From VAZQ01 sp963721005 (GTDB taxonomy: Bacteria > Pseudomonadota > Alphaproteobacteria > Rhizobiales > Xanthobacteraceae), in contig CAVRHR010000003.1 in the NCBI GenBank assembly GCA_963721005.1, positions 1,798,001-1,862,000 on the forward strand: 64,000 bases of DNA, read 5' to 3'. The notes beneath the pieces were generated by a model. It made no database searches, had not been told where the DNA came from, and worked only from the letters and a program-made list of their open reading frames with translations. Position numbers and translations under genes: made by a program. This document shows, in pieces, positions 16,150 to 27,276 of this stretch. The stretch's first letter is position 1. Each line of letters begins with the position of its first letter.

Positions 16150-17688
16150 CTACAAATTCTTCGATGCCGCCGCCGTGGTGGCGGCGTCGCCCCATTCTGG
16201 GGCGTCGGCGCCGTCGCCCCAGCGTTTCGGGCGGTAGAAGGTGTGGACGCCGAGCCGGTACATCCTGGTCATCTCATGCACCCAGCTCGGGTGCACCCAG
16301 TAGGCATGGTAGTGTGTGGCCTTGCCGACTTCCGGCAGCCAGAGCTGGCCGTCGATGGTCTCGGCCGCGATCCGCTTGGCGCGCTCCCACGCATCGGGCT
16401 CGCGCACCACGTCGGGAATGCCGTCGCACGCGAAGGTGAACTGGCAGGCCAGGTGGCGGTTGGCGTTCTGGTAGACCACGCCACAGACCGTGTTGGGATA
16501 GTAGCCGGAGAACACCCGGTTCATCACCACCTGGGCGACCGCGATCTGGCCGCGCACCGGCTCGCCGCGCGCTTCGAAATAGATCGCCTCGGTCAGGCAT
16601 TTCACCGACTTGGCGCGGCCCTTCTCGTCGAGGTGCAGGCGCTCGGCCGGGCTCATCGGATGCTGGCCGGCGCCGGTGACCTGGCCCTTGCGGGCGATGG
16701 TCTCGCCGCCGCTTGCGCTCGCATCCCTGGAGTCCGGCTCCCGCTCCCAGCCCGGCGGCTCCGGGGTCAAAGCCACCGCCTTGAAATCGGGCGTGACGGA
16801 AGCGGGCGGCTCCTCCAGCTGCGGCGCCTCGCCCGGCATCCAGGGCCGGATGACGCCGAACGATCCCACCGGGTCGAGACCGAAATAAAGCCGCGTCACC
16901 CGCACGGTGGCATCGGCGTCCTCCGGCACCACCACCTCGCCGGTGTCGGGATGAAGCTCAGCCTCTTCGGTCGGGGCTGCTCCATCGAACCGGCGCGCCG
17001 GGAGATCGGGCCAATAGCCGCTTGGATCGTCGTCGGGGCCGTAATCGAGACTGGCGACCGAGAACCGCTTCTGGCCCGCCTGCGGGTCCTGCGGCGCCGA
17101 CGGGGAAGCTTCGGCGACGGGCTTGGATTCCGGCGGCTCGGCTGCTGGCGCCTGCGCGGTCACGGCGGATGGCGGCTCCGGCTGCGGAGCCTCGCCGGCG
17201 ATCAGCCGATCGCCTTTCTTCGCATGGTCGGGAACCTGCTCGGCGACCGGCGTCTCTTCCTCCGGCGGCTGCGGCTGGACCGCGAGCCGGTCGCCCTTGA
17301 GGCGGCGGTTGACCTGCGGCAGCGCCAATTCATGAAAGTCTTCGATCGCGTCGCCCAGCATGCGTTCGCGGATGGAGCCGGTGATGTCGGCATTGCCGGG
17401 ATCGAGCCCCGCCAAAGCGTAGCTCAGCGATACCGGCATCGCTTCGCTGATCGGGAGCGGCATCGAGAAGGTCGCTGCCTCGATGGTGCCGAACGGCGAG
17501 GCGATGATGTGGCTGTGCCAGTGCTGGAGCGCAATCGGCCGCTGCGCAATGAGGGCGGCAAGGTCCTGATGGCCGATCGTCGTCGGCATCAGGCCGGCCG
17601 ACAGACCGAGCGCCAAACCGCCCATTATGACGCAGAGGCCGAGGGGGAGCCTAGCGGCGTCCCTCGGCCTGTGACGCGACACGTTCAT
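16150..17688 (-). CDS. SleB-type cell wall hydrolase
   Basis: A 512-residue envelope protein. A signal or membrane anchor lies at residues 14-36 (LPLGLCVIMGGLALGLSAG), followed by a long low-complexity Pro/Glu-rich linker. The C-terminal Hydrolase_2 domain covers about residues 355-490 (LTEAIYFEARGEPVRGQIAVAQVVMNRV...NANRHLACQF...ATHYHAYWVHPSW). This domain is the lytic-transglycosylase-like fold of SleB/CwlJ and of rhizobial cell wall hydrolases. The conserved EARGE glutamate is the presumed catalytic acid. It is the sole gene in its unit. Confidence 0.88.
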   Translation of the reverse strand: MNVSRHRPRDAARLPLGLCVIMGGLALGLSAGLMPTTIGHQDLAALIAQRPIALQHWHSHIIASPFGTIEAATFSMPLPISEAMPVSLSYALAGLDPGNADITGSIRERMLGDAIEDFHELALPQVNRRLKGDRLAVQPQPPEEETPVAEQVPDHAKKGDRLIAGEAPQPEPPSAVTAQAPAAEPPESKPVAEASPSAPQDPQAGQKRFSVASLDYGPDDDPSGYWPDLPARRFDGAAPTEEAELHPDTGEVVVPEDADATVRVTRLYFGLDPVGSFGVIRPWMPGEAPQLEEPPASVTPDFKAVALTPEPPGWEREPDSRDASASGGETIARKGQVTGAGQHPMSPAERLHLDEKGRAKSVKCLTEAIYFEARGEPVRGQIAVAQVVMNRVFSGYYPNTVCGVVYQNANRHLACQFTFACDGIPDVVREPDAWERAKRIAAETIDGQLWLPEVGKATHYHAYWVHPSWVHEMTRMYRLGVHTFYRPKRWGDGADAPEWGDAATTAAASKNL

Positions 17689-18007
17689 TTACGCACTCAC
17701 GCAAACACACACCCGCGCAATGCAACCAGGTACTCCAGCGTCACCCACATGTTCCAATCGACCCGGGGCGCCGTTGCGGCGCAATTGCGACAACTTTTCT
17801 CGCCAATGCGACGCCGTTCCTAATGACCTGATTAACCTTGCCGCCACGTTAATCGGTGGCGCGCGGCGGCGGTCGCGCCCGGAATACGGCGGCAAACCGC
17901 GCCGGTTGGTCGAGCGTGGTAAATGAACAGTGAATCTCCGGGCAGAGCACCCGGATGATACTACCGCCGGCGGTTTTGGATTTTCGCGAAATGCCGCACG
18001 TCGATGC
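17689..18007. other. Intergenic region of 319 bp
   Basis: This lies between the divergent end of ppdK and the start of the cell wall hydrolase gene, both on the minus strand. A 68-codon plus-strand open frame (17720-17926) has no signal peptide, motif or ribosome-binding site that supports it. I see no RNA gene here. Confidence 0.4.
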
Positions 18008-20812
<2,805 letters not shown>

Positions 20813-20880
20813 GAGATCATCAATGGACTGCGCCGGCGCCCGACATTCGCCGTCTATTGATCAAGTTTCGGATCGTCGCC

Positions 20881-21039
20881 TCAGTGGACGAAATGATGAA
20901 TGGCGTTGAGACCCACCAAACCCACCACGATGAGATAGATGGCTACCACGAAGTTCAATATGCGCGGAACGAGAAGAATGAGGATTCCCGCGATCAGGGC
21001 AACAACCGGGGTGATGTGGGCGTCGGTGAGCAGGTGCAT
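20881..21039 (-). CDS. DUF3096 small membrane protein (52 aa)
   Basis: A short gene on the minus strand encoding a 52-residue hydrophobic protein with AGGAG six bases before the ATG at 21039. The sequence has two membrane segments (VVALIAGILILLV and FVVAIYLIVVGLVGL) joined by PRILN, the arrangement of the DUF3096 family. Its function is unknown. It lies just upstream of ppdK on the same strand. A longer plus-strand frame across the same bases is a shadow, since only the minus frame gives a sensible protein. Confidence 0.8.
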   Translation of the reverse strand: MHLLTDAHITPVVALIAGILILLVPRILNFVVAIYLIVVGLVGLNAIHHFVH

Positions 21040-21225
21040 GCGTATCTCCTGAGGCGGGAACCAGGCAAAACAACGAAGGAAGCCGGCAGCGGTTCCCTCG
21101 GGCGACGAGGAGCCCCTGGCTGCGTTCTAGGAATTGCATTGGTATGCGGATAAAGTGCCCCTCGATGCAAGGCCGTTGACACGCAAACGGTGCACAACCA
21201 GATGGCACCGCCGGGAGACACCGCC

Positions 21226-22245
21226 ATGGAGAATAAATCGGTCACCCTGGCTGCGCTCGCGCCCGGTTGGCTCACGCTCGCTTTGCTTGGCATCACTGCG
21301 CTCATGATCGTCGATCTTGGCGCCGCGCCGGCCTCGGCGCAGACCTACCCGGTGCGGCCGATCCGGGTGGTGGTGGGATTCTCGCCGGGCGGCCCGGCCG
21401 ACGTCATGGCGCGCCTGATCGGCCAGCGCATGGCGATGTCGTTGGGTCAACCCATCGTGGTGGAGAACCGCGCCGGCGCTGGCGGCACCATCGCGGCGCG
21501 CTTTGTCGCCGAGTCGGAGCCCGATGGCTATACGCTCCTGCTCGGCAATACCAGCACGCTCGTCATCAGCCCGCTGATGTACAAGAATGTCGGCTATGAC
21601 GCGCTCAAGGCCTTTGCCCCGATCGCGCGCCTGGGCACCACCTCCGACATCCTGGTCACCAATCCGGGCTTCCCGGCCAAGACGCTCGGCGAGCTCATCG
21701 CCTATGCCAAGGCCAATCCCGGCAAGCTCAACTATTCGACGCCTGGAATCGGGACGCCACCGCATCTGATCGGCGAGATGCTCAAGCAGCGCGCCGGCGT
21801 CGAGATCGTGCATGTTCCCTACAAGAGCGGCGGCCAGTCTATCCAGGCGGTGGTGGCCGGCGAGGTGCAATTCACCTTCGAGAACCCCGCGGTCGCGCTG
21901 CCGCTGGTGCAGGGCGGCGTAGTGCGGGCGCTGGCGGTGACCAGCGAGGCGCGCCACCCGCAGGCCCCCGACGTCCCGACCCTGATCGAAGCCGGCCTGC
22001 CGGATTTCGTCTCGGTCTCGTTCACCGGCGTGGTCGGGCGCGCCGGCATCCCGGCCGCCATCGTCGCCAAGCTCAACGCCGTCATCAACGAAAGCCTGAA
22101 GAACCCGGACGTGGCGGCCACGCTGGCCAAGCTCGCGGTCGACGTGAAGAACGAGACGCCGGCTGCGTTCGCCGCCTTCCTGAGCGAGCAGATGACCACC
22201 ATGGCGCCGGTCATCAAGGCGGCGGGATTGCTGGGGGTACAGTGA
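21226..22245 (+). CDS. Tripartite tricarboxylate transporter substrate-binding protein (Bug family)
   Basis: A 339-residue periplasmic receptor of the TctC/Bug family. The start at 21226 has GGGAG nine bases upstream. A signal peptide ends near APASAQTYP. The mature start YPVRPIRVVVGFSPGGPADVMARLI, with IVVENRAGAGGTIAA and KLNYSTPGIGTPPHL, is the family signature for binding carboxylates. No TctA/TctB membrane subunits are nearby, so it is an orphan receptor, as is usual for this expanded family. A TctD/TctE-like two-component system lies 1.5 kb downstream and may be linked. Confidence 0.9.
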   Translation: MENKSVTLAALAPGWLTLALLGITALMIVDLGAAPASAQTYPVRPIRVVVGFSPGGPADVMARLIGQRMAMSLGQPIVVENRAGAGGTIAARFVAESEPDGYTLLLGNTSTLVISPLMYKNVGYDALKAFAPIARLGTTSDILVTNPGFPAKTLGELIAYAKANPGKLNYSTPGIGTPPHLIGEMLKQRAGVEIVHVPYKSGGQSIQAVVAGEVQFTFENPAVALPLVQGGVVRALAVTSEARHPQAPDVPTLIEAGLPDFVSVSFTGVVGRAGIPAAIVAKLNAVINESLKNPDVAATLAKLAVDVKNETPAAFAAFLSEQMTTMAPVIKAAGLLGVQ

Positions 22246-22246
22246 G

Positions 22247-22660
22247 CTATTTTTCTTCCCTCTCCCCCCGTGGGAGAGGGTGCCCGAGCGCAGCGAGGGC
22301 GGGTGAGGGGGAAGTCTCAAGCACTTCCAGTATTCGTTCCAGCACACCGCTCGTGTTGCTCACAATGTCGTTGTTCCAGAACCGCAGAACGCGAAAGCCG
22401 CGCGCCGCAAGATCAGCGTCGCGCGCTTGGTCGTGCTCGCTGTCGACGTGTTGGCCTCCGTCGGCCTCCACGACAATCTTGTGCTCGTAGCTGACGAAGT
22501 CCGCGATCCACGGACCAAGCGGAACCTGTCGGCGGAATTTCAGCTGAGCAAGCTGTCGTGATCGCAACATTTGCCAGAGCTTGCGCTCGGCATCCGTCAA
22601 GTTGTGCCTCAGCTCGCGAGCCCGCACCCGCTGTTGTTTCGTGACCTTGAATTTGGGCAC
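22247..22660 (-). CDS. DUF559 endonuclease-like domain protein
   Basis: A 137-residue protein of the DUF559 family (related to the very-short-patch-repair/restriction endonuclease fold). Its marks are LRHNLTDAERKLWQMLRSRQLAQLKFRRQVP, then IADFVSYEHKIVVEADGGQH with the catalytic-type Asp/Glu-x-Asp pattern, and ARGFRVLRFWNNDIV. The start is a GTG at 22660. Both the start and the last dozen codons lie inside a pair of inverted repeats, so the gene and repeats look like one unit. It ends one base from the stop of the convergent TTT receptor gene. Its function is unproven; mobilisation or DNA repair are possibilities. Confidence 0.8.
   Translation of the reverse strand: MPKFKVTKQQRVRARELRHNLTDAERKLWQMLRSRQLAQLKFRRQVPLGPWIADFVSYEHKIVVEADGGQHVDSEHDQARDADLAARGFRVLRFWNNDIVSNTSGVLERILEVLETSPSPALAALGHPLPRGEREEK
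22255..22314. repeat. Left inverted repeat flanking the DUF559 gene
   Basis: A 60-bp GC-rich repeat, itself containing a short hairpin (CTCTCCCC...GGGAGAGG). It is the reverse complement of the copy at 22660-22720 with only about three differences. It contains the last codons of the DUF559 gene. Confidence 0.85.
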
Positions 22661-22720
22661 TTCCCCCTCACCCGCCCTCGCTTCGCTCGGGCACCCTCTC
22701 CCACAGGGGGAGAGGGAAAG
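22660..22720. repeat. Right inverted repeat flanking the DUF559 gene
   Basis: Reverse-complement copy of the repeat at 22255-22314. It starts at the GTG codon of the DUF559 gene and ends just before the stop of the secreted-protein gene at 22726. Confidence 0.85.
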
Positions 22721-22725
22721 AGACC

Positions 22726-23577
22726 TCACTTCGGCCCCTGCTTGAAATAATACAAATCCGGCGCCGGCTGGTCCTTCTTGATCGGCATCAGGCGGCCGTC
22801 GCCGGCCAGCAGGTAGACCTCGTTGCCGATCGCAATGTTGTAGTTGCCCTCGGTGCAGTTGTTCTCCGTCCAGGTGACCCGCGGCAGGCGCTGGTAGCTC
22901 TTGAGCACGGTCCAGGGCCGGGTGAGCGCGTTGTCGATGGTGGTGATCTCGTCGTGCAGGATCTTCGGATTGGCCTTGTCGAGATAGATCCTCTCCTTGA
23001 TGACCGCCTGGCCATCCTCGTGGAACGGGATGCCGGTCTGGTCGAAAGTGCGCGGCACGCGCAGGAAGCGGGTCTCGAGCTCGAGCGTGTCGAAGCGCCC
23101 GCTCCCGGTGGTATCGAGCCATTTGCCGATCGAGTAGCCCGGAAAGGTCGGGTCCTGGTCCTTGGGCCACTCGCGGCCGTCGGTGTAGATACGGCGGGTC
23201 TCCGAGGTCATGATCTCGTAGAGGATGAACGTGGTCTTCTCGGTGACGACCAGCTCGAACGGAAACACGATGCTCATCTGGAACGGCATGCCCAGCGGAA
23301 TGCACTTCACGCTGGCGATGTAGAGCCCCTGCCCGCCGATGGCCTGGTCCGCCATGCTGGCCTCATGCATGAGGCGATACTCCTCCTTGAGCGGGGCCTG
23401 CTGGCCGCGGCCGTCGGGCTTGCTCGGATCGTAGCGCGGGGGACCGCCGTCCGGCACCTTGAGCCATTGGCCGCTCCAATCCGGGTATTTGGATTCGTCA
23501 AACGCCTGTGCACCGGCGAATGTCGTCAACAACGCCGTCGCCAGCGCAATGAGGCGGATCGAGATTGGAAGGAGCAT
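22726..23577 (-). CDS. Secreted YPDW-type protein (paralogue 2), hypothetical
   Basis: A 283-residue exported protein with a signal peptide of about 25 residues and a mature start DESKYPDWSGQW. It parallels the gene at 15136-15993 over its whole length: GRGQQAPLKEEYRLMHEASMADQAIGG, IYTDGREWPKDQDPTFPGYSIGKW, ILHDEITTIDNALTRPWTV, MPIKKDQPAPDLYYFK. The two copies lie on the same strand about 6.7 kb apart. The function is not known. The DUF559 element sits directly after its stop codon. Confidence 0.75.
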   Translation of the reverse strand: MLLPISIRLIALATALLTTFAGAQAFDESKYPDWSGQWLKVPDGGPPRYDPSKPDGRGQQAPLKEEYRLMHEASMADQAIGGQGLYIASVKCIPLGMPFQMSIVFPFELVVTEKTTFILYEIMTSETRRIYTDGREWPKDQDPTFPGYSIGKWLDTTGSGRFDTLELETRFLRVPRTFDQTGIPFHEDGQAVIKERIYLDKANPKILHDEITTIDNALTRPWTVLKSYQRLPRVTWTENNCTEGNYNIAIGNEVYLLAGDGRLMPIKKDQPAPDLYYFKQGPK

Positions 23578-23747
23578 GGGCGTCCTCGAGGGTGATCAGG
23601 CAGGTCACGGCGGCGAGCCTAGCAAATTCACCTTGCCCCTTGGAATGCGGCAACATTGCCCGGCACGATGTTCCGGCCGGCCCGGACCTGCTATCCTGCG
23701 ATCGGCATCGCAACGTGCCCGTGTAGTCTGTTGCGGATCGGCATCCG

Positions 23748-24416
23748 ATGCGCGTCCTCGTCATCGAAGACCACCAGCGGCTGGCCAACCTGATCGTCGA
23801 AGGGCTGGCCAGCTTCGGGATCGGGGCCGACACCTTTCCCAATGCGGAGGACGGCCTCGCCGCCACCAAAAGCATCGCCTATGACGCGCTGGTGCTGGAT
23901 CTCGGGCTGCCCGACCGCGACGGCCTCGACGTCATCCAGGAGCTGCGCGGCAAATCGATCCGGACCCCGATCCTGATCCTGACGGCGCGCGGCGGCATCG
24001 ACGAGCGGGTGGAGGGGCTCGACCGGGGCGCCGACGACTACCTGCTCAAGCCGTTCGCCATGAAGGAGCTGGCGGCGCGGTTGCGCGCCCTCCTGCGCCG
24101 GCCGGGCGGGCCGCTCGGCACCACGATTGACATTGCCAACCTGTCCTTCGATACAGCCGCCCGGCAGGTCAAGGTCGACGGCCGGGTAGTGGCGATCTCG
24201 CGCCGCGAGCTCGACGCGCTCGAAATCCTGGTGCGGCGCGCCGACCAGGTGGTACCCAAGCGGGTGCTCGAGGACACGATCTATGGGCTCAGCAACGACG
24301 TCACGTCCAACACCATCGAGGCTCTGGTGTCGCGCCTGAGACGGAGATTGGAGGCCATGCATGCCGGCGTATCGATTCACACCCTTCGCGGGATCGGCTA
24401 TCTCCTCAAGGAATAG
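23748..24416 (+). CDS. OmpR-family response regulator (TctD/QseB-like)
   Basis: A 222-residue response regulator: receiver domain with acidic EDH near the start, phospho-acceptor Asp at about residue 51 (VLDLGLPDRDG) and conserved Lys in YLLKPFAMKEL. It is followed by an OmpR-type winged-helix DNA-binding domain (ISRRELDALEILVRRAD...SNTIEALVSRLRRRL...HTLRGIGYLLKE). The histidine kinase starts 18 bases after its stop. It resembles the TctD/QseB subfamily, which often controls tricarboxylate uptake. Repeats upstream of 26040 are candidate binding sites. Confidence 0.92.
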   Translation: MRVLVIEDHQRLANLIVEGLASFGIGADTFPNAEDGLAATKSIAYDALVLDLGLPDRDGLDVIQELRGKSIRTPILILTARGGIDERVEGLDRGADDYLLKPFAMKELAARLRALLRRPGGPLGTTIDIANLSFDTAARQVKVDGRVVAISRRELDALEILVRRADQVVPKRVLEDTIYGLSNDVTSNTIEALVSRLRRRLEAMHAGVSIHTLRGIGYLLKE

Positions 24417-24433
24417 GGCCTGAGAGCGGCGCT

Positions 24434-25825
24434 ATGAAACGCGAAATGAAACGCGAGACGAAAAGCGCCAGGTCGCTCGCCCGCAAGATCATCATACGGC
24501 TGATGATCACGACTCTGGTGGGAACCGGTGTCGCCTATGGCTGGCTCTATCTCAAGGCCACCCACGTCCAGAACTATCTCGAGCAGCGCGCCCTGGTGCA
24601 GCAGGCCCGGGAAATCTCCGATTTCATCGTCATCGGCGAGAACGGCACCGCCACCCTCAACCTGCCGCCACGGCTCTCGGAGGCCTACAACAGCGTCAAG
24701 AGCGGCTACCGCTACGCGGTGCGCGACCAGGCCGGACGCATCGTGGCGGCCTCCGGGCGCGGGGTCGGTCCGGTTCCGCTTCTGCTGGGGACCCAGCGAC
24801 GCAGCTACGAGCAGAACGAGGGCGACACCCATATCGTGGGTGCCGCGATCGAGACCACGTTCGACCAGCGGACATTCACCACCCAGGTCGAGCAGATTGC
24901 GCCGCGGCTCCAATCCATCAACGCGGCGGTGTTCAACGAGTTCGTCGCCGACGGCGGCTGGCTCATCATCGTCTTCCTGCTCGGCCAATTGGGGATCAGC
25001 GTCTACACGGTGCGCCGCGGGCTCATGCCGCTCGAGGAGCTCTCCGCCCTGGCCGGAAAGATCACCCCGGGGAGCTCGAGCATCCGGCTGCCGAAGTCGG
25101 GGGTGCCGCAGGAGATCCTGCCGCTGGTCGGCGCCGTCAACAGCGCGCTCGACCGGCTCGACGAAGGCATGCAGCAGCAGCGCGAGTTCACCGCCAATGC
25201 GGCGCATCAGCTGCGCACGCCGCTGACGGTGCTGGCCGCCAATATCGACATGATGAGCGACGCGGCCGCAGCCGCCAAGCTGCGTCACGACATCGACCTG
25301 ATGAGCCGGATCGTGACGCAGCTGCTGCTGGTGGCGCGGCTGGAGAACCTCAACATGTGCATCGACGACCCGGTGGAGCTCAACGCCATGGTGCACGAGG
25401 CGGCCGAGAACCTCGGACCGTTGGCGATCTCGACCCACAAGACCCTCGAGGTCGACGAGCCGGCCACGCCGGTATTCGTGCGCGGGAACACGCATGCGGT
25501 GGTGGCCGCGGTCAGCAACCTGATCGAGAACGCGCTCAATCACAGCCCGCCCGGCGGCGCGGTCAAGATCCGGGTAACAGCCTCGCCCTCGATCGAGGTG
25601 CTCGATTCCGGACCCGGCGTTCCGGCGCATATGCGGGAAAAAATCTTCGAGCGATTTTGGCGGGGCGAGACCAGCCGGGAGGGCGCCGGCCTGGGATTGG
25701 CGATTGTGCGGCGCATCATGCTGGCGCTGCGGGGCGACGTCTCGGTCGCCGACGCGCCCGGCGGGGGAGCAAAATTCTCCCTGGAATTCCCCGTGTTCAG
25801 CGCGGAAGCCCCGTCGACCCCGTGA
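24434..25825 (+). CDS. Sensor histidine kinase (TctE/QseC-like)
   Basis: A 463-residue inner-membrane sensor kinase. Two membrane helices (about residues 20-37 and 173-195) flank a periplasmic sensor region. The HisKA motif FTANAAHQLRTPLTVLAAN carries the phosphorylated His at about 258, and the HATPase region has NLIENALNHSPPGG, VLDSGPGVP and GAGLGLAIVRRI. It follows the response-regulator gene directly and presumably phosphorylates it. The signal is unknown; the location next to envelope genes and a Bug receptor suggests an extracytoplasmic solute. Confidence 0.92.
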   Translation: MKREMKRETKSARSLARKIIIRLMITTLVGTGVAYGWLYLKATHVQNYLEQRALVQQAREISDFIVIGENGTATLNLPPRLSEAYNSVKSGYRYAVRDQAGRIVAASGRGVGPVPLLLGTQRRSYEQNEGDTHIVGAAIETTFDQRTFTTQVEQIAPRLQSINAAVFNEFVADGGWLIIVFLLGQLGISVYTVRRGLMPLEELSALAGKITPGSSSIRLPKSGVPQEILPLVGAVNSALDRLDEGMQQQREFTANAAHQLRTPLTVLAANIDMMSDAAAAAKLRHDIDLMSRIVTQLLLVARLENLNMCIDDPVELNAMVHEAAENLGPLAISTHKTLEVDEPATPVFVRGNTHAVVAAVSNLIENALNHSPPGGAVKIRVTASPSIEVLDSGPGVPAHMREKIFERFWRGETSREGAGLGLAIVRRIMLALRGDVSVADAPGGGAKFSLEFPVFSAEAPSTP

Positions 25826-25926
25826 ACCGCTTCGGGCAACCGGCAACGGCCGCGACGGTTGCCGCCCGCGGTCCGTTTTTGCTCCTGCGCGCTGCGTCGC
25901 CGCCTCGAACTTTTGGGGTTCGGCTG

Positions 25927-25961
25927 CCCGTCAGCTTCCCGTCAGCAAGGTCCCCTATAAG
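25927..25961 (+). promoter_or_regulatory. Candidate response-regulator-controlled promoter
   Basis: Two perfect CCCGTCAGC direct repeats (25927-25935 and 25938-25946) are spaced 11 bp start to start, one helical turn, as OmpR-family dimers bind. A TATAAG, a plausible -10 element, follows nine bases later at 25956-25961. The start codon of the next gene is at 26040. The repeats would overlap the -35 region, as in activated promoters of this class. The regulator is inferred to be the neighbouring TctD-like protein. Confidence 0.5.
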
Positions 25962-26039
25962 CCATGTGGCCGTCTGGCATCAGACCGCCAAGAATCGCCA
26001 ACTGGTCGCCAAATCAGCTTTGATCGAGGAGTGACGTCC

Positions 26040-26768
26040 ATGATGCAGCGAGCTCGCCGCATTGGTTTTGGTTTATTCACGACACTGGCCATCGTCGGTT
26101 TTGCGGGTCAGGCCCCGGCGGCCGACAGCTTCGAGGTTTCCAGCATCAAGGCCGTCCGCGCCACCCTGGTGGATACCGCCGCCGCCCTCCAGCAGGGCAG
26201 CATCCCGAAGGCCAAGGAAGCGTTCGAGAGCTACAACTCGGCCTGGAACGGCGTCGAGGTGTACATCAACACCCGCGACAAGCCGATGTACGACAAGATC
26301 GAGCTCGACCTGCAGGCCCGGATCGAGAAGGAGATGGCGCAGCCGATGCCGGACATGGCCAAGCTGAAGGCCGACGTCCAGGAGATCATCGGCAAGTATG
26401 ACGAAGCCATCGCCATGGTCTCCAAGGCGGCGCCGCTCAACCCGCTGTTCGACGACGTGGCCCGCCTGCGGATGGTGCGCTCGCACCTGCGCGAGGTCAC
26501 CCCGGCGCTCAAAGCCGGCAACATCGCCAAGGCCAAGAAATCCTACGAGGCCTTCGACGCCCAGTGGGACAGCATCGAGGATCTGATCAAGGCCCGCTCG
26601 GCCGACGCCTACGTGGCGATCGAGAAGGGCATGATCCAGATCGAGCAGACGCTGATGCCCGACAAGCCGGATGTCGCCAAGGCCACCGCGCAGATCGCCG
26701 AGGTGAACACCCAATACAACGCCGCCCTGGCGATGGTGGCGAAGGAAGCCCGGGCAACCATCAAGTGA
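26040..26768 (+). CDS. Periplasmic helical-repeat protein, hypothetical
   Basis: A 242-residue exported protein: signal peptide MMQRARRIGFGLFTTLAIVG...APAAD, then a wholly alpha-helical mature part made of two similar halves. Half one has AVRATLVDTAAALQQGSIPKAKEAFESYNSAWNGVEVYI; half two has MVRSHLREVTPALKAGNIAKAKKSYEAFDAQWDSIEDLI. Each is followed by a YDKIE/YVAIE helix and a Met-Pro-Asp block. This pattern recalls the N-terminal periplasmic helices of FTR1/EfeO-type iron proteins, but that is only a resemblance. It is first in an operon with a membrane protein and a helix-hairpin-helix protein. Confidence 0.7.
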   Translation: MMQRARRIGFGLFTTLAIVGFAGQAPAADSFEVSSIKAVRATLVDTAAALQQGSIPKAKEAFESYNSAWNGVEVYINTRDKPMYDKIELDLQARIEKEMAQPMPDMAKLKADVQEIIGKYDEAIAMVSKAAPLNPLFDDVARLRMVRSHLREVTPALKAGNIAKAKKSYEAFDAQWDSIEDLIKARSADAYVAIEKGMIQIEQTLMPDKPDVAKATAQIAEVNTQYNAALAMVAKEARATIK

Positions 26769-26813
26769 GCCGACCACAAGAAAATAACAACAAGCAATCG
26801 GGAGGAGCCGCTC

Positions 26814-27275
26814 ATGGACGCGGGTGGACCAAAGGTGGGCGCGGACAGCATCGTTGAACGGCTCCGTCTCTGGGTGCTGGGCGTGCTGGCGCTCGGCCTC
26901 ATCGGGACGGTGACGGAGCTCATTCTGCTGGAGCACTACGAGCAGGCGTTGCAATTCGTGCCGCTCGTCCTGATCGTGCTGGCGGTGGCGGTGCTGGCTT
27001 GGCATATGCTGCAGCCGGGCGCCGGCAGCCTGCGCGCCCTGCAAATCTTGATGGCGCTGTTCGTGCTGGCGGGGTTTGCCGGCATGGCGGCCCACTTCAA
27101 CGGTTCGGCCGAGTATCAGCTCGAGCTCAACCCCGACATGAGCAACTGGGAGCTCTTGGAGAAAATCCTGCACGCCAAGGCGCCCCCCCTGCTCGCCCCC
27201 GGCATGATGCTGTGGATGGGACTGCTCGGCCTCGCCTACGCATTCACCGATATCCGCTACAGAGGGAGTAAGTGA
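26814..27275 (+). CDS. Four-helix inner-membrane protein, hypothetical
   Basis: A 153-residue integral membrane protein with about four hydrophobic segments (WVLGVLALGLIGTVTELILLEH, FVPLVLIVLAVAVLAW, ALQILMALFVLAGFAGMAAHF, LLAPGMMLWMGLLGLAYAF). Between the third and fourth lies a polar loop rich in Glu and Asn. The ATG is preceded by GGGAGGAG. It sits 45 bp after the helical-repeat gene and one base before the next gene, so the three are co-transcribed. I know no function. Confidence 0.7.
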   Translation: MDAGGPKVGADSIVERLRLWVLGVLALGLIGTVTELILLEHYEQALQFVPLVLIVLAVAVLAWHMLQPGAGSLRALQILMALFVLAGFAGMAAHFNGSAEYQLELNPDMSNWELLEKILHAKAPPLLAPGMMLWMGLLGLAYAFTDIRYRGSK

Positions 27276-27276
27276 C

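Noticed and set aside
15304..17823. Open frame of 839 codons on the plus strand
   Set aside because: Spans two unrelated minus-strand genes (YPDW-type and SleB-type) and has no domain features.
20857..21153. 98-codon plus-strand frame opposite the DUF3096 gene
   Set aside because: Composition is polar and random-like, while the opposite strand gives a clean two-helix protein with a ribosome-binding site.
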